Shown here one piece after another: positions 31,612 to 42,221 of a DNA stretch of 64,000 nt. The notes under the pieces are model-generated. The model worked only from the letters and a program-made list of their open reading frames with translations. It ran no database searches and had not been told where the DNA came from. A program made the position numbers and the translations under genes. Origin of the DNA: Gracilariopsis chorda (Eukaryota > Rhodophyta > Florideophyceae > Gracilariales > Gracilariaceae). Numbering within the stretch: position 1 is the stretch's first letter; each line of letters opens with the position of its first letter. The stretch spans positions 1-64,000 of the forward strand of contig NBIV01000175.1 of assembly GCA_003194525.1 (NCBI GenBank), read 5' to 3'.

Positions 31612-33399
31612 ATGGGTGATAAAAGCGCGTGCTCTGTCTCCGGTTCTCCGGTAAATCCCTCTGCATCAGAGTCACCAAGCGCACAAACGACAACAACAGC
31701 CACCCTCGACAGGGGAGAAATGAACGACGACAACAACATCAACAACCACAGCCAACCTCCGAGACTTCTCGGGCGATAAACCACCGGTTTCCGGTCAGTT
31801 CTCCTGCCTCAGGGCGATCGACATCCGGTACAACCGGGGAATATGGCTGCTGCAGCCGACCATCCCTTCGCACTACCACCTTCAGTGGTGTCCTCCGGAA
31901 CAACTCCAGTGTCCAACTGGCCAACCTACAACACCCTGGTGGGGCTCAACCCGATGAATCGGAGTCACGCGTCGCGCCTGCGCCTTGCCCCGTGGTTTCA
32001 CCCGGTCGCTGTCCTCAATGAGGGGTTGGTCACCGCTTATGCGGATGGCTCAGACACCCTTCCTGGGGATCTGCCCAGAGCAGTCACCACATCGTGGGAT
32101 TGGCGTCACCGGATTGCAATTCCGCGTCACCACCTCCGAAGAAATTCGGGCGAGACCGTCGCTGCGGCGCAGAACGCGTTGACGCGCATGGCGTACCAAC
32201 GGCAGAGCCGGGCTCCATTCGATGTACCGGTCCCACCGGAGCTTGGCTTCGACGTTAGCTACTTCCGCACTCGCGGCGAGATTGGGTACGGCGAGAACCT
32301 GTTCCGCCTCGAGACCCTCGCTTGGAGGAATTTCCCCGCAGCGCGGCAAGAAGCCCTTTGTTGGGAGCGACCGATTATTCGGGCGGAGTTCAGGTACCTT
32401 CCCCGGCAATAACGGTCCAACTTTCTCCAAAACTTCATCCACTACGAGCGGCGTTGGCGATCCCGATTCGGGTATTTCATCCCGTACCAGAACGTGGAGA
32501 TAGAGCGGATTGCGCCGCCTCACCGACTAGGTCGATATGTAGCACTCCCCGAATGGTGGCGCTTCCACGAAGCCTGCCGGGGGTGCTACATAGAACTCCC
32601 GCCGGTACTTACGTACCTCGGTTCGCTGCTCATGCATGATCCGCGGTCGGGGTTGTGGTCCGTAGTGGTTACGGAGTGGGCGGCCCGCACTGCGGCTTAT
32701 ATCATCAACGAGGCGTACGACCAGTATCGTCTCTGGTTCCTTCAACCGCGTGTGCGGGCAGCGATCCGAAACCTGGATCTTCGCATCCCCCTCCGGGGCC
32801 AGGCCAACAATGAAGAGGTCCTCCAATTACTTGGGTACATCGACAGCGTTAGCTGGAGTGAGGTCCCGCTGGAGCAAAGCGGTCGTCTGGATGGTGGCGG
32901 CGGTAACACCGGTGGTCCGGGACTGGGTAGAAACACCGCCCTTGCGGGGGATTTTATCTACTTCGACCGCTGGAAGTTCCGGGAAATTTCCTCCGAGGAA
33001 GCGCGTGAGCTTCGCGATACGCCCCGGCATGTGCCGGAAGACCACCCTGTTGGGTACGTAGATTCTGACGACTACTACCGCGCATACGGCGGGGATGACC
33101 CAATGGTCGATAACGAACCGGAAGAACCCAGGGAGATGGACGTAGAGGAAACCGGCGCTAGCGCGGAAGCTTTCCCAGAGGGGGTATCTCCGGCCGAGCC
33201 GGCTGCTGACCCTTTGGCGGCAAGTGCTGGACCTTCTATCCCCAGCGGGGTGACGGCGAATGAAAACGAGATCATCGCACGTTTTCTCCGGGGTGCCGGT
33301 CTTTGCGCTGCCAAGGTATCGGGGGATGTCACCACCATGGCGGACGCGTTGGCCTACCGCCTCGCTGGTGGTTACGCCCCGGACAATGGGGGTGAGTGA
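31612..33399 (+). CDS. Long opposite-strand frame of B1, unknown protein (596 codons, two TAA)
   Basis: This frame lies between the chromodomain gene and the 3' LTR and runs against pol. ATG at 31612 is 54 bases inside the LTR boundary. TAA codons at 31777-31779 (codon 56) and 32410-32412 (codon 267) are the only interruptions. Parts: Ser/Thr-rich start (MGDKSACS...), a second good start MAAAADHPFALPPS at 31843, a Trp/Tyr/Arg-rich globular middle (ALPEWWRFHEACRGCYIELP, LWFLQPRVRAAIRNLDLRI), then an acidic segment (DNEPEEPREMDVEETGASAE) and a short Ala-rich end. No signal peptide, membrane span, zinc finger or known domain is visible, so it is not a typical env. Position next to the 3' LTR suggests antisense transcription from the LTR or the tract beside it. 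It may be a regulatory or structural accessory protein; expression would need readthrough of TAA or separate starts. Confidence 0.55.
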
Positions 33400-33590
33400 A
33401 ACCTCTAGTCCAGTTTCCTGGTTCATCTTTCCCTGGCTATCCCAGTTAGTGTAGTGTAGTATTGTGGGGAGCTAGCTGCTCCCCTGAATAAACTTTCCCG
33501 TTTACAACGGTGCTTCTCGGTTGAGTTCCCCGTCTTCGACGGACCTTGCCTTGTTATCCTTTCCTATCGCTCTCCGCTCGCGCGGCAACG

Positions 33591-34151
33591 TTACCCAACT
33601 TGGGCATTAACCAGCGTGGCTGGGGCTGCAGTTCCCGTTTGACGGTGGTATCGCAGGACCTGCGACCGTGGGAGGTGTTCAATTGGCTCCCACGTATCCC
33701 CACTGGGGTCGTACCCGTACCAGCGGACGCGGTATTGTAGAATACCATCCTGGTCCCAGGTGTGTCCGACAAGTCGGTCTACTACGAACTCTCGTTCGTA
33801 GACCTGCCGGCCGTGCCGGGTGGTGGTTGTACTCCCTTGCAGGGGCTGCCCGCTGTGCGGTATAATGTCCCTTAGCAGGGTGTTCGGCGATAACTCCGGC
33901 GTTGCCGTGCGCTGTGATAGCGGCCGCTGCTCATGCGGGAAGATATCCCTCAAGAGGGTGTGTGGTGCCACGGTTTTCACCGGCAAGTCATTCCCCATTG
34001 GGGCAGGTTCATTTCCGCTTTCGCGGTATTGCGGGCGAACCGCCAGTCGGCGGGGGACTTGGGCTCCGCCTTCGCGGTTGAGCTCACGAACCGCGAGTAA
34101 CCGCGAGTTTGCGGGAAGATGACCGCTCCTGCGGTATCGGCATTTCCACAA
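33591..34151 (-). CDS. Chromodomain frame of B1
   Basis: Colinear with 26093-26653 of copy A and with the second half of 44200-44949 of B2. It has the full chromodomain (FVVDRLVGHTWDQDG; WEPIEH). The 10-base direct repeat is present, as in A, so the frame is closed upstream by a stop near 34085. Confidence 0.85.
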   Translation of the reverse strand: MWKCRYRRSGHLPANSRLLAVRELNREGGAQVPRRLAVRPQYRESGNEPAPMGNDLPVKTVAPHTLLRDIFPHEQRPLSQRTATPELSPNTLLRDIIPHSGQPLQGSTTTTRHGRQVYEREFVVDRLVGHTWDQDGILQYRVRWYGYDPSGDTWEPIEHLPRSQVLRYHRQTGTAAPATLVNAQVG

Positions 34152-34355
34152 TCACCTGGGGGGTCCCGTGCGACACGGTGATTGGGTGGCAAACCGCCTC
34201 CCTGCCAGGCGCACGAGCGCTCTGCACCATACGCTCCGGCGATGCCGTGGTGTCCCCGGCTACTGACGGGTTGCCTGGGGCTAACTCCGGTACACCGGTA
34301 TTTTGGTCAAAATTCCCCTTTGTGGGGTGCTGGGCAGGTGCCGATGACACCCTTT

Positions 34356-37300
34356 TCAGGGGCTTGGCCGCAAAGTGCGGAGCACCGTCTCCACGCGGAG
34401 GAGCAGCGTCCGGTATGACCGGTTTCGAGCGTGCGATGGCGTGCGCTTTGCCGAGTTCCTCGGTTCTTCCCCGCAGCGTTGCGGGAGGTGGCGCAAATTA
34501 TTCCCCGGAACGAGGGCTTCAATTCCGTCGACGACGGGAGGCGTTTCCGGCGCTTGCAGGCCAGGGCCTGAAGCTTCGGCTCCGGCCTGGCTGCCTTTTT
34601 CCCCAGGTTGGGTGTGGGGATTTCCCAGCGGCGCTGGTGTATCTGGGCGCCTCTTCTCCGCAAGGCGCGGGTCTGATCGACCTGATTGAACCGCTTCCGC
34701 GGGGACTTCCGCCAACGGCGGCTTCGAGGCATCGCCCTGCTCAGGGGATTGAGTGCGATCGTCGCCGTACTCCCGTAACGGGGATCCTTCCCTGACAGGG
34801 GTGTGCGGTAGCTGCGTTTCAACTTCCCGTTGCGTTGGCGATATCCTTCCTCGAAAACGAGTGTTCTCCTCCCCCTTCTTAGACGGAGCGGTGGGATAAG
34901 GGATAACATTCCCCGCCTGGCGGGTATAAATGCGCGCCAGTGGGGCGGGCGCTGAGAGGCCCGAATTACCCGGCTGAGCCGGTGAGTCGGACAGGGTCGG
35001 TAGGTCTGAGAGTCCCCGGCTGGGGTGTGGTAGTACCGTATGCCTAGTACTCCCGGAGGATTCCGGTGTTGCAGAGTCCGTAGAAACGGGATGTTCTGAA
35101 TCCAGGATTACCTCTGAGGAGGGAGGGGGGGCGAGTACGACACGATCGCGGGAGATCTGCTCGTGTGCTTCACCTATCTCTACAACGACAGTTTCGGCAT
35201 TAACAGAGATGGCCTTGAAGGGTCCCTCCGCCACAGGCGAGATTTTGTGACGCTTCTCCCGTTCCGGGTTGTAGTACTCCTTCCTGATGAAGACGTAGTT
35301 ATTTGCCCGAATCGGGGGGTCTTTCCTCGCAAGCGAGCGTCAAAATCCCGCTTGTAAGCGGCTTGGGCCCGTGCCATTGACATCCACGTAGCGGGGACCA
35401 GCTTGGAAAGCCATTGCTTCCATTGCTGCCGGTAGATACCCACAGATGGGAAATTGTCCAAGGTAGCTTGGGGTTCCAGCGCCACAGGCGGGGGTGTTCT
35501 AGATAGAACCAACTCGAATGGCGAAACTCCGGTAGTCCGGTGTACCTGCGTATTGTACGCGTAGGTTACCGCATCAGCGTACATGTCCCAGTTCTTTGGG
35601 TGGTCTGCGACGTAGGAACGTAACGCCGCGAGTAACGTCCGGTTAAACCGTTCAACTTGCCAATTACACTGGGGGTGGTAGGTAGTCGTGAACAAGTTCT
35701 TGACATCCAGGATGCGACAAACATCCTGGAAGAATTTGCTCACGAACTGTTTCCCGTTATCGGAGAGCACCTCCACAGGGGGACCGTAGACGAAAATCCA
35801 GTTCGTCACCAGAGCCCGGGCCACCGTGAGAGCGGTTATCCTCCGAAGAGGGACAGTCCGTACCAGCTTAGAAAAGCGGTCGGTAATGACAAGTAGAAAC
35901 TTGTTTCCACGTTTCGTGGTGAGTAGTGGTCCGAGAATATCGATCGCGATAAACTCGAGCGGCGCCCTTGCGGGGAATAGTTTCATCTTCTTCGCATTTT
36001 TGCCGAGTTTGACGCGATTCTTCGCGCATTCGCTACAAAACCGCACGGTTGCGTAACAATCCACCGCCATGGCGGGCCAATAGAAATCCCTTTGCAGGGT
36101 TAGGTAGAGTTTCCTCCCACCTGGGTGACCTCCAATGGGGGCGTAGTGTGATAGATGTAACACCCGCGACTGCAGGGAATGAGGTACCACAATCTGTGGG
36201 CGGGCTTCGACCTTCCTTACGAGGTAGCCTTTGTCGTTTATCCCGAAAGGGAGATCTTCACCACCGTTGATACGGGCACGAGTCCTCGTACAGAATGGGT
36301 CGCCGAATTGTTCTCGGATCATTTCTTCCGGTGATACCGGTACAAAGTTTCCCGGTAACGGGTTCTCAGATTCATCTCGCGATGCGAGTAGTTCGTCAAA
36401 ATCAGCATCCTCGTCCCAGTTTTCTGGCCCAGCCTCGACGGCACATTCCGGATCATCCGGGTCTATGGCCATGAAACATGGGACTTCATCATCCTCCGTT
36501 GGGATTGCTTCCCCACTTGTGGGTAACCGCGACAAAGCGTCGGCCTGGGTGTTCTGCGCGCCCTTTTTATAAATGACTTGAAAGTCATATTCCGCGAGGC
36601 GGAGTCTCCAGCGCATGAGGCGTCCCGACGGGTCGGAGATATTCATTAACCACCTCAATGAGGAATGATCCGTGTACACGGTGAAGTGAACTCCCATAAG
36701 GTAGGGGCGCAGAGTGGTCATCGCCCATACGACGGCGAGGCACTCTTTCTCCGATACGGAGTAGTTCCGCTCATGAACATTGAGCGAGCGCGACCAATAA
36801 CCGATTGGGTGTCGTTCCCCCTCGGGGGTGGTTTGAAAAAGAGCACACCAGACTTGGTAGTCGCTCGAGTCCGTATCTACGGAGTATGGCAACCCAAGTT
36901 TTGGGAGATGTAGGATTGGTGCTGATGTGACAGCCTCCTTCAAGGAGTTAAAAGCTTCCGATTGCTCCGGCGTAATTGTTCCCAGTTTTGGGGGGTTCCC
37001 CTTTCGCAACAACGCGTTTAGGGGCGCCGCGGTGTCCGAAAAGTTCGGGATGAACCGTCGATAGACGTTGACCAGCCCCAAAAAGGAGCGCAGTTCCGTT
37101 TGAGTACGGGGTTCTTTCGCCTCAACGAGGGATTTGACTCGAGCTTTCTCGATCGCTAACCGTCCAGGACGGATAATGTGACCCAGATACTTCACAGTAT
37201 CTGTGTAAAAATCGCATTTCCTCAACTTGAGGGTAATTCCCGCATCGCGGAGTACGGTCAGCACGTCTCGGACGTGAGTGAGATGGTCGTCCAACGAGTT

Positions 37301-37723
37301 GGAGAAGATGATAATATCATCAAGGTAGACCAGACAACTCCGCCACTTAAAGCGGTTGAGTAGAATATCTACTGCACGCTGAAAGGTGGCGGAGGCGTTG
37401 GTTAACCCAAAGGGCATCCGCTTGAAGCGGTACGTTCCTGCGTGGCAGGTGAATGCGGTTTTGTCGCGATCCTCCTGTCTGAAAGGTACTTGCCAATATC
37501 CCCAATTGGCATCAAGGGCCGTGAACACGGTGGCGTCTCCAAGGGAGTCAATACACTCGTCGATACGAGGGATAGGGTACGTGTCCCTAACAGTCACGGC
37601 ATTGAGCCGGCGGTAGTCGACACAGAACCTCCAGGTTCCGTCGGCCTTTAAAGCCAGTACAACTGGGGATGCCCAGGGTGATTGAGCGGGCTCAATCACA
37701 CCTGCGCGGAGCATCTTGTCCAC
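34356..37723 (-). pseudogene. RT-RNase H-integrase of B1 (one frameshift)
   Basis: Open from 37723 to 35180 with all RT, RNase H and integrase catalytic motifs. One base is missing at 35314-35319 (six G on the plus strand, where B2 has GGAGGGG), which throws the post-integrase GPY-like part out of frame; the original frame resumes at 35234-34356. B2 is intact here. Because catalytic residues precede the lesion, an active but tail-altered product is imaginable. Confidence 0.93.
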
Positions 37724-38927
37724 TTGGGACTGCTCCTCTTCCCGAGCTTTCGGACCTGCCCTGTAAGGGCGTTGTGCAACCGGTCGCGCACCGGGGAATT
37801 AAATCGATCCGGTGTTCCGTTGCGTTAATCTCGCCAAGCGAGCCATCCCACATTGTGGTGAATTCCCGTAACATGGTACGGAGTTTGTCGCGGTGCGACT
37901 CTGGCACGTGGCTGAAGTCCAGCGCTTCAAGTGCTTTTTCCGGATCAATCCGGTCGTTGCTCGATGGAGCATTGTCCTGTGGAACAGGTGTGGTTCGCAA
38001 TTCCGAGTTACTCGGTATGTTCGACGCTGAAGTAGCGATTTCCTCCCCCTCCTTAGACTTGACGTCTTCGGAAGGTGGGGCGAACTCCTCAGAAGAGGTG
38101 GTAACTCCAAGTACATCGGCGGCTGTCATCTTCGTTGGCAGCATTCCCATAGGATGGGGGGTTACACTCCCAATTACTTGGTGTTTTACCAGATACTGGG
38201 GGTGTTTGCCAAGGTTGGCAACCAATATCCGCAAAGGAACATCCGGGGAAATGGAGACAATTCCATTAGCCAGAACCAGCTGGGATTTCTCGTACAACGA
38301 GGCGAGGGGTTGTATAACCCGAAGACCGTGTTGACGGGAATTTACCTGCACCCAGACTTGGGACTCAGGCGGTATAGAAACCGAGGCAGCGACGCGGAGC
38401 TTGGTGGACTCGCGTGACGCGGGCGGTGGTTCCTGCGCAGCAGGGAGCGGAACTTGTTTCCGAGAGGACCGCTTTAGCGGGCGGCGAACAATCGGAACCG
38501 ACGATCCGTCGTCAAGTTCTACTCGCCTGAGGCGGGGCCTGATTGCGTCGACAAATCTGTCGCAGTAATCACATCCCAGTATGACTGGTGCTGCCAATGA
38601 ACGGCAAACGATGAAGTCCAACTTCACCACAGAGGTACCAAGTCTCACGACGAGGTCCACTGTGCCCACCGTTTGTAACGGGTTGTTGTTCGCATCCGAA
38701 ATGTCGGGGACCGCGTCAGAGTGGATACGAAACCGCACAAGCGGGGGTAACAATGATTCCACAACAAAGTTGGGGCCTGCACCTGTATCCAGGACGGTGA
38801 GAAAACTCACCATAAACTGAGGATCAAGGCCAAGGTCGGCATAGACCTTGTAATTGCGCTTGGCCAAGACCAAGACTCTACCGGGAATCCGGGGATTTTT
38901 ACTCCGTATCCATGGGCGACGCAACAC
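37692..38927 (-). CDS. Protease-containing frame of B1
   Basis: 411 codons, open across the protease (DTGA at residues 47-50 of this frame, VILGCDYCDRFVDAI later) and a long Pro/Ser-rich linker to the RT boundary. Upstream the frame is closed by a TAA about 50 bases before 38927 (AGG TAA where copy A has AGG AAA), so the -1 link from gag that is open in A is blocked here. It ends 31 bases inside the RT frame. Its last 30 residues have no pol similarity, consistent with leaving this frame at CCC-C (37793-37796). Confidence 0.82.
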   Translation of the reverse strand: MLRRPWIRSKNPRIPGRVLVLAKRNYKVYADLGLDPQFMVSFLTVLDTGAGPNFVVESLLPPLVRFRIHSDAVPDISDANNNPLQTVGTVDLVVRLGTSVVKLDFIVCRSLAAPVILGCDYCDRFVDAIRPRLRRVELDDGSSVPIVRRPLKRSSRKQVPLPAAQEPPPASRESTKLRVAASVSIPPESQVWVQVNSRQHGLRVIQPLASLYEKSQLVLANGIVSISPDVPLRILVANLGKHPQYLVKHQVIGSVTPHPMGMLPTKMTAADVLGVTTSSEEFAPPSEDVKSKEGEEIATSASNIPSNSELRTTPVPQDNAPSSNDRIDPEKALEALDFSHVPESHRDKLRTMLREFTTMWDGSLGEINATEHRIDLIPRCATGCTTPLQGRSESSGRGAVPSGQDAPRRCD

Positions 38928-39061
38928 ACCGAGGTGCGCAGGATCCGCGCCAGCGGTGTCTTACCTCGAGAGGACTTTCACCGGGGAGCGAGGCGAGGAC
39001 CCCTCGGGCGCCAACAGCCTCTTGTCTGAGGACGCCTCTACCAAAGGGGAGACTCCCTCAG

Positions 39062-41236
39062 TTAGTTTTCCGCCTTCGGCGGTGGGTTGGTTTCCTCGAC
39101 AACGGGTGCTTCATCCCGTTGACGGGGGTTTCTATCCGCATAAGCGGGGGTTGCAACGGATGGTTGCGTGATCTCCCGAATCGGGGTGTATGAAGCTTGC
39201 CGCGCACGCGGGGTCTGTGGTAGGGCATGGGAAAAGTCCGTTTTAGCACGGAGGTAGGAAGCCGTCGGGACGGAACGTGTCTCCTCTGGAGTGAGGGCCT
39301 CATAATTTGCCACTACCTTGGCCATATCCTTCAGTGAACAAATACACTGAGGTGAGGTATGGCCATGGGCATAGCACAAGTGGCAAATGAGAGCCAACAC
39401 CGCGACACGCGGATTATTATTCCGAGTATCGGAGAAGCGAACCGCAGGGCGGGTGTCAGTCCATCCAGGCCGTTGATAACGGGATTGACCATTTGAAAAC
39501 GGGAGTCGTTGGGGTTGGACCCGACCGTTACCACCGTATAGAACGGGACCTTCTGTTCCCGTATCACGGGTCGTCTCCGTCGTCGACGGCAAATCACTGT
39601 TGGGTATCGACACACCATCCCCCTGCACTAAATGCACGGTATCAAATCCCTGTCCAGGGTTCCCATCCGCAGTGAGCGGGAGTGAGGAAGCTTCGCTTTC
39701 TAGCAACAACGCCTTGGCGGATTTAGACCGATTGTTCGGAGTTCTTGAACGAAGTGCATCCCCTTCTGCTCGAGCGTGCTGGACCAGCTCGAGATAGGTG
39801 ATCCTCCGCTTGTCCTCCCGATAACGCGTAACTAAACTCCGGATTGCCGGGTCAAGACCATCGATGAACATGGTACTACGCTCCCCAGCGGGGTATACGT
39901 TACCACATCTGTGGAAAGCCTTGTTAAGGCGCACCGAGTAATCGGTCTCGGTCTCTCCGGCACGCTGGCGTGTATCTCGCAAAGCGAGGATAGCCTGCTG
40001 AATAGCGGTGTTTGTGGCGTAGGAGCGCAGAAGATACTGCACAGCCTCCGGCCAGCAAGTAACCCCTCCCTCGGAGGCACGAGAAGATCCTCTGACAGAG
40101 TTGTATTGGTCCTCCGCCACTCCCCGTAAGAAATACGGTAAAGCCAAATAGGCTTGTCCCTCATTCATACCGAGGATATCGGCCTCCGCTACGAAGCGGG
40201 ATAAGAAATCCAGTACTAGAACTGGGTCCTCTCCAGTAAAATACTGGTTGCGGAGCGAGAGCTGCATTCGCTTAATGCATTCTAGCACCTTTCCCGTACC
40301 ACGGGGCGTACGTCCAAGTGACGAATCTTCGAGCCGGTAGTACCGGTATGAAAGAAGCTTCCGGTAATCCGGGTTTGTCGGTTTCAGTTCCCGGAGACCG
40401 GGGTGTCTTCTCCCCTTCTGGCGGGTTCGGATCGCACTTTCAGTGGCCGATGACCGCTTCGAGCGGGAGGAGTAGCCTCGCTTCTCGTCCTCCGAGTCGG
40501 AGTCCGAGGAGCTCGAGCTAACCGAAAGGTTTCGGGATGAGTCCGACGATGTCGAAGAATCAGAGTCCGAATATTTTCGGTGGTGTTTCCGTCGATGACG
40601 GCGTTTCTTCTTCCCAGCAAGCTGGTCGTTGTGCGATGCCTCGTTTACCGGATCATCCGGGGATGGTTTGTCCATGAGGACGAACTGCTCCAGCGTCTCC
40701 GGGCGGGCACCAATCCGATCAAATCGGGCTTCAACTCCTTCGATGAAGGTGGCGGGTTGTCCCAAACTCTCCAACACGGAGTAGACGTCAGACCATAAAA
40801 TACGGAGTTCCTCGGCAACCTCCTTTGCGGGGGTTGCCAAGACCACCTCTTGGAAAGATTTTAGTTCCCCTACAAGGGTGTCATGGGCTGTCCACAGAGC
40901 GTGGAACTGGGATTCCAGGGAAGTCCCCTGGGGGGTGTTATCGTACGTTCCACGGCGGCTTGAAACCGCGACAGCGGGAGCAGGCTGGGGTGCCTGGGGC
41001 ACTGCGGCAACAGCCGGAGTCGATGCTGCATTCCCCTGCGGGGGTGATAACGAGGGCAAAAGGAGGTTCCGGGGTTCCCGGTCGGGGGTATCATTCCGCA
41101 ATGAAGCGGGGCCAGCACGGCTGGAACTTGTCCGTATAGGGATACGGGGTACGAACCGAACTTCGGAAGTGTCCGCGTTGTCGCGGGAGCGAGTACGCGT
41201 CACCACTGGCGCCGCATCGGAGGGATTTCTCGACAT
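39062..41236 (-). CDS. Gag of B1 (724 aa, intact)
   Basis: ATG at 41236, about 85 bases after the PBS. The N terminus (1-100) is Arg/Ser/Pro-rich and disordered. Residues 110-190 form a predicted coiled segment (LWTAHDTLVGELKSFQEVVL). Residues 209-221 are a basic run (KKKRRHRRKHHRK) followed by a Ser/Asp repeat (SDSDSSTSSDSSRN). Residues about 290-480 look like a Ty3-type capsid (QYFTGEDPVLVLDFLSRFVA, YAT..AIQQAILALRDTRQR). A canonical CCHC knuckle CHLCYAHGHTSPQC lies near 617-631. The product should form the particle and bind element RNA. It ends KAEN-TAA; the protease frame overlaps in -1. Confidence 0.9.
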   Translation of the reverse strand: MSRNPSDAAPVVTRTRSRDNADTSEVRFVPRIPIRTSSSRAGPASLRNDTPDREPRNLLLPSLSPPQGNAASTPAVAAVPQAPQPAPAVAVSSRRGTYDNTPQGTSLESQFHALWTAHDTLVGELKSFQEVVLATPAKEVAEELRILWSDVYSVLESLGQPATFIEGVEARFDRIGARPETLEQFVLMDKPSPDDPVNEASHNDQLAGKKKRRHRRKHHRKYSDSDSSTSSDSSRNLSVSSSSSDSDSEDEKRGYSSRSKRSSATESAIRTRQKGRRHPGLRELKPTNPDYRKLLSYRYYRLEDSSLGRTPRGTGKVLECIKRMQLSLRNQYFTGEDPVLVLDFLSRFVAEADILGMNEGQAYLALPYFLRGVAEDQYNSVRGSSRASEGGVTCWPEAVQYLLRSYATNTAIQQAILALRDTRQRAGETETDYSVRLNKAFHRCGNVYPAGERSTMFIDGLDPAIRSLVTRYREDKRRITYLELVQHARAEGDALRSRTPNNRSKSAKALLLESEASSLPLTADGNPGQGFDTVHLVQGDGVSIPNSDLPSTTETTRDTGTEGPVLYGGNGRVQPQRLPFSNGQSRYQRPGWTDTRPAVRFSDTRNNNPRVAVLALICHLCYAHGHTSPQCICSLKDMAKVVANYEALTPEETRSVPTASYLRAKTDFSHALPQTPRARQASYTPIREITQPSVATPAYADRNPRQRDEAPVVEETNPPPKAEN

Positions 41237-41319
41237 GATAAAATACCGTTACGACGGGAAACGATCACGGAACGTCCGGCGAATGAAAACAAACCTCGTA
41301 AGAGGGAAAACAAAAAACC

Positions 41320-41339
41320 GATTCTAGGTCGGGAGACCA
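41320..41339 (-). other. Primer binding site, B1
   Basis: Plus strand GATTCTAGGTCGGGAGACCA, identical to 610-629 and 51919-51938. Confidence 0.9.
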
Positions 41340-41342
41340 CTT

Positions 41343-42166
41343 TGTGGTGCAATGCCCCAAAGCGGAAAAACACCGAAAGACGTACGGGATCTTCCTCTCA
41401 CGAGGTGAACCCAGTTGGGTAGAGCCCTCCCAGAGGTGTCACGGCGAAGCCGGTTTGTAAGACAAGGGACACCTGTCGCGACTCGCACAGGGGGGTGAAG
41501 GCGAAGAATCGGTATCCGCGTGAGCGGGGTGTGATCCTCAGTAGAGGTATGTTTCCACGTAAGTGGGGATGCGTGAACGGGTGCACACAGGAAGGGCCGC
41601 GGGTAGCGAGATGTACTACCCTGAAAGGGGGAAAGGAGGAGAGTGAAGGGAAAGGAGGGCAAGTGGGCGAAGGTGAGTCGCGAGAGCGACGAACGAATAC
41701 GGCAATGCCGGTGGACAGGACTCCCTATACAGGACGAAACACCAATGTGATTGGAACAATTATATTCCCAAGGATGGGCCTCTTTAGATGTGCAAGGGGG
41801 TTAGATGTCCCGTGGTTTACGGCGTTTCCCTCCAAGGAGGAGTAGAGTACGCGCGCAAGCGGTAACAACTAGAGCCAATTCCCCAGGTTGGGGTCCCTTG
41901 TTGGGGAAGGTTTACTGATGCGACGGCAGTGCGCCGTCACAATAAGTACTAGCGTCCCAGAAATGGGTGTGAAAATAATAAATAAAATCAACTAAAATAC
42001 TCCCCATTTCGTGGCAACATCCACTACTGTGGCCAACTGCCAATTGACCCAAAACCTTGTCCCACGTGTCCCTACCCAGGCGTAGTTCATATACACACTG
42101 CACATCCGATAATATCGGGAAAACGATCAAGTACCTAGAATCCCTCCCTGAGGGCGTTGCACTTCA
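41343..42166 (-). repeat. Middle LTR shared by B1 and B2
   Basis: 824 bp. It serves as 5' LTR for B1 and 3' LTR for B2. No target duplication flanks it on either side, as expected if it arose by recombination and not by insertion. Confidence 0.95.
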
Positions 42167-42180
42167 TATCCCCCCCTAAG
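42167..42180 (-). other. Polypurine tract, B2
   Basis: Minus strand CTTAGGGGGGGATA next to the middle LTR. Confidence 0.8.
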
Positions 42181-42221
42181 ACGGGAAAACGACCGCGGAC
42201 GCGGAGGATTCCCAGACGAAA

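Larger units (their letters stand above)
30738..42166 (-). mobile_element. Chromovirus-like LTR retrotransposon, array copy B1 (11.4 kb)
   Basis: Minus-strand element between the left and middle LTRs of the array. Gag, protease frame, chromodomain frame and the opposite-strand frame are as long as in the best copies; only the RT-integrase frame has a one-base deletion. It shares its 5' LTR (41343-42166) with copy B2, whose 3' LTR that is. Confidence 0.95.

Noticed and set aside
31612..33399. Antisense frame as an env gene
   Set aside because: Orientation is opposite to pol, and no signal peptide, membrane anchor or furin-like site is visible.
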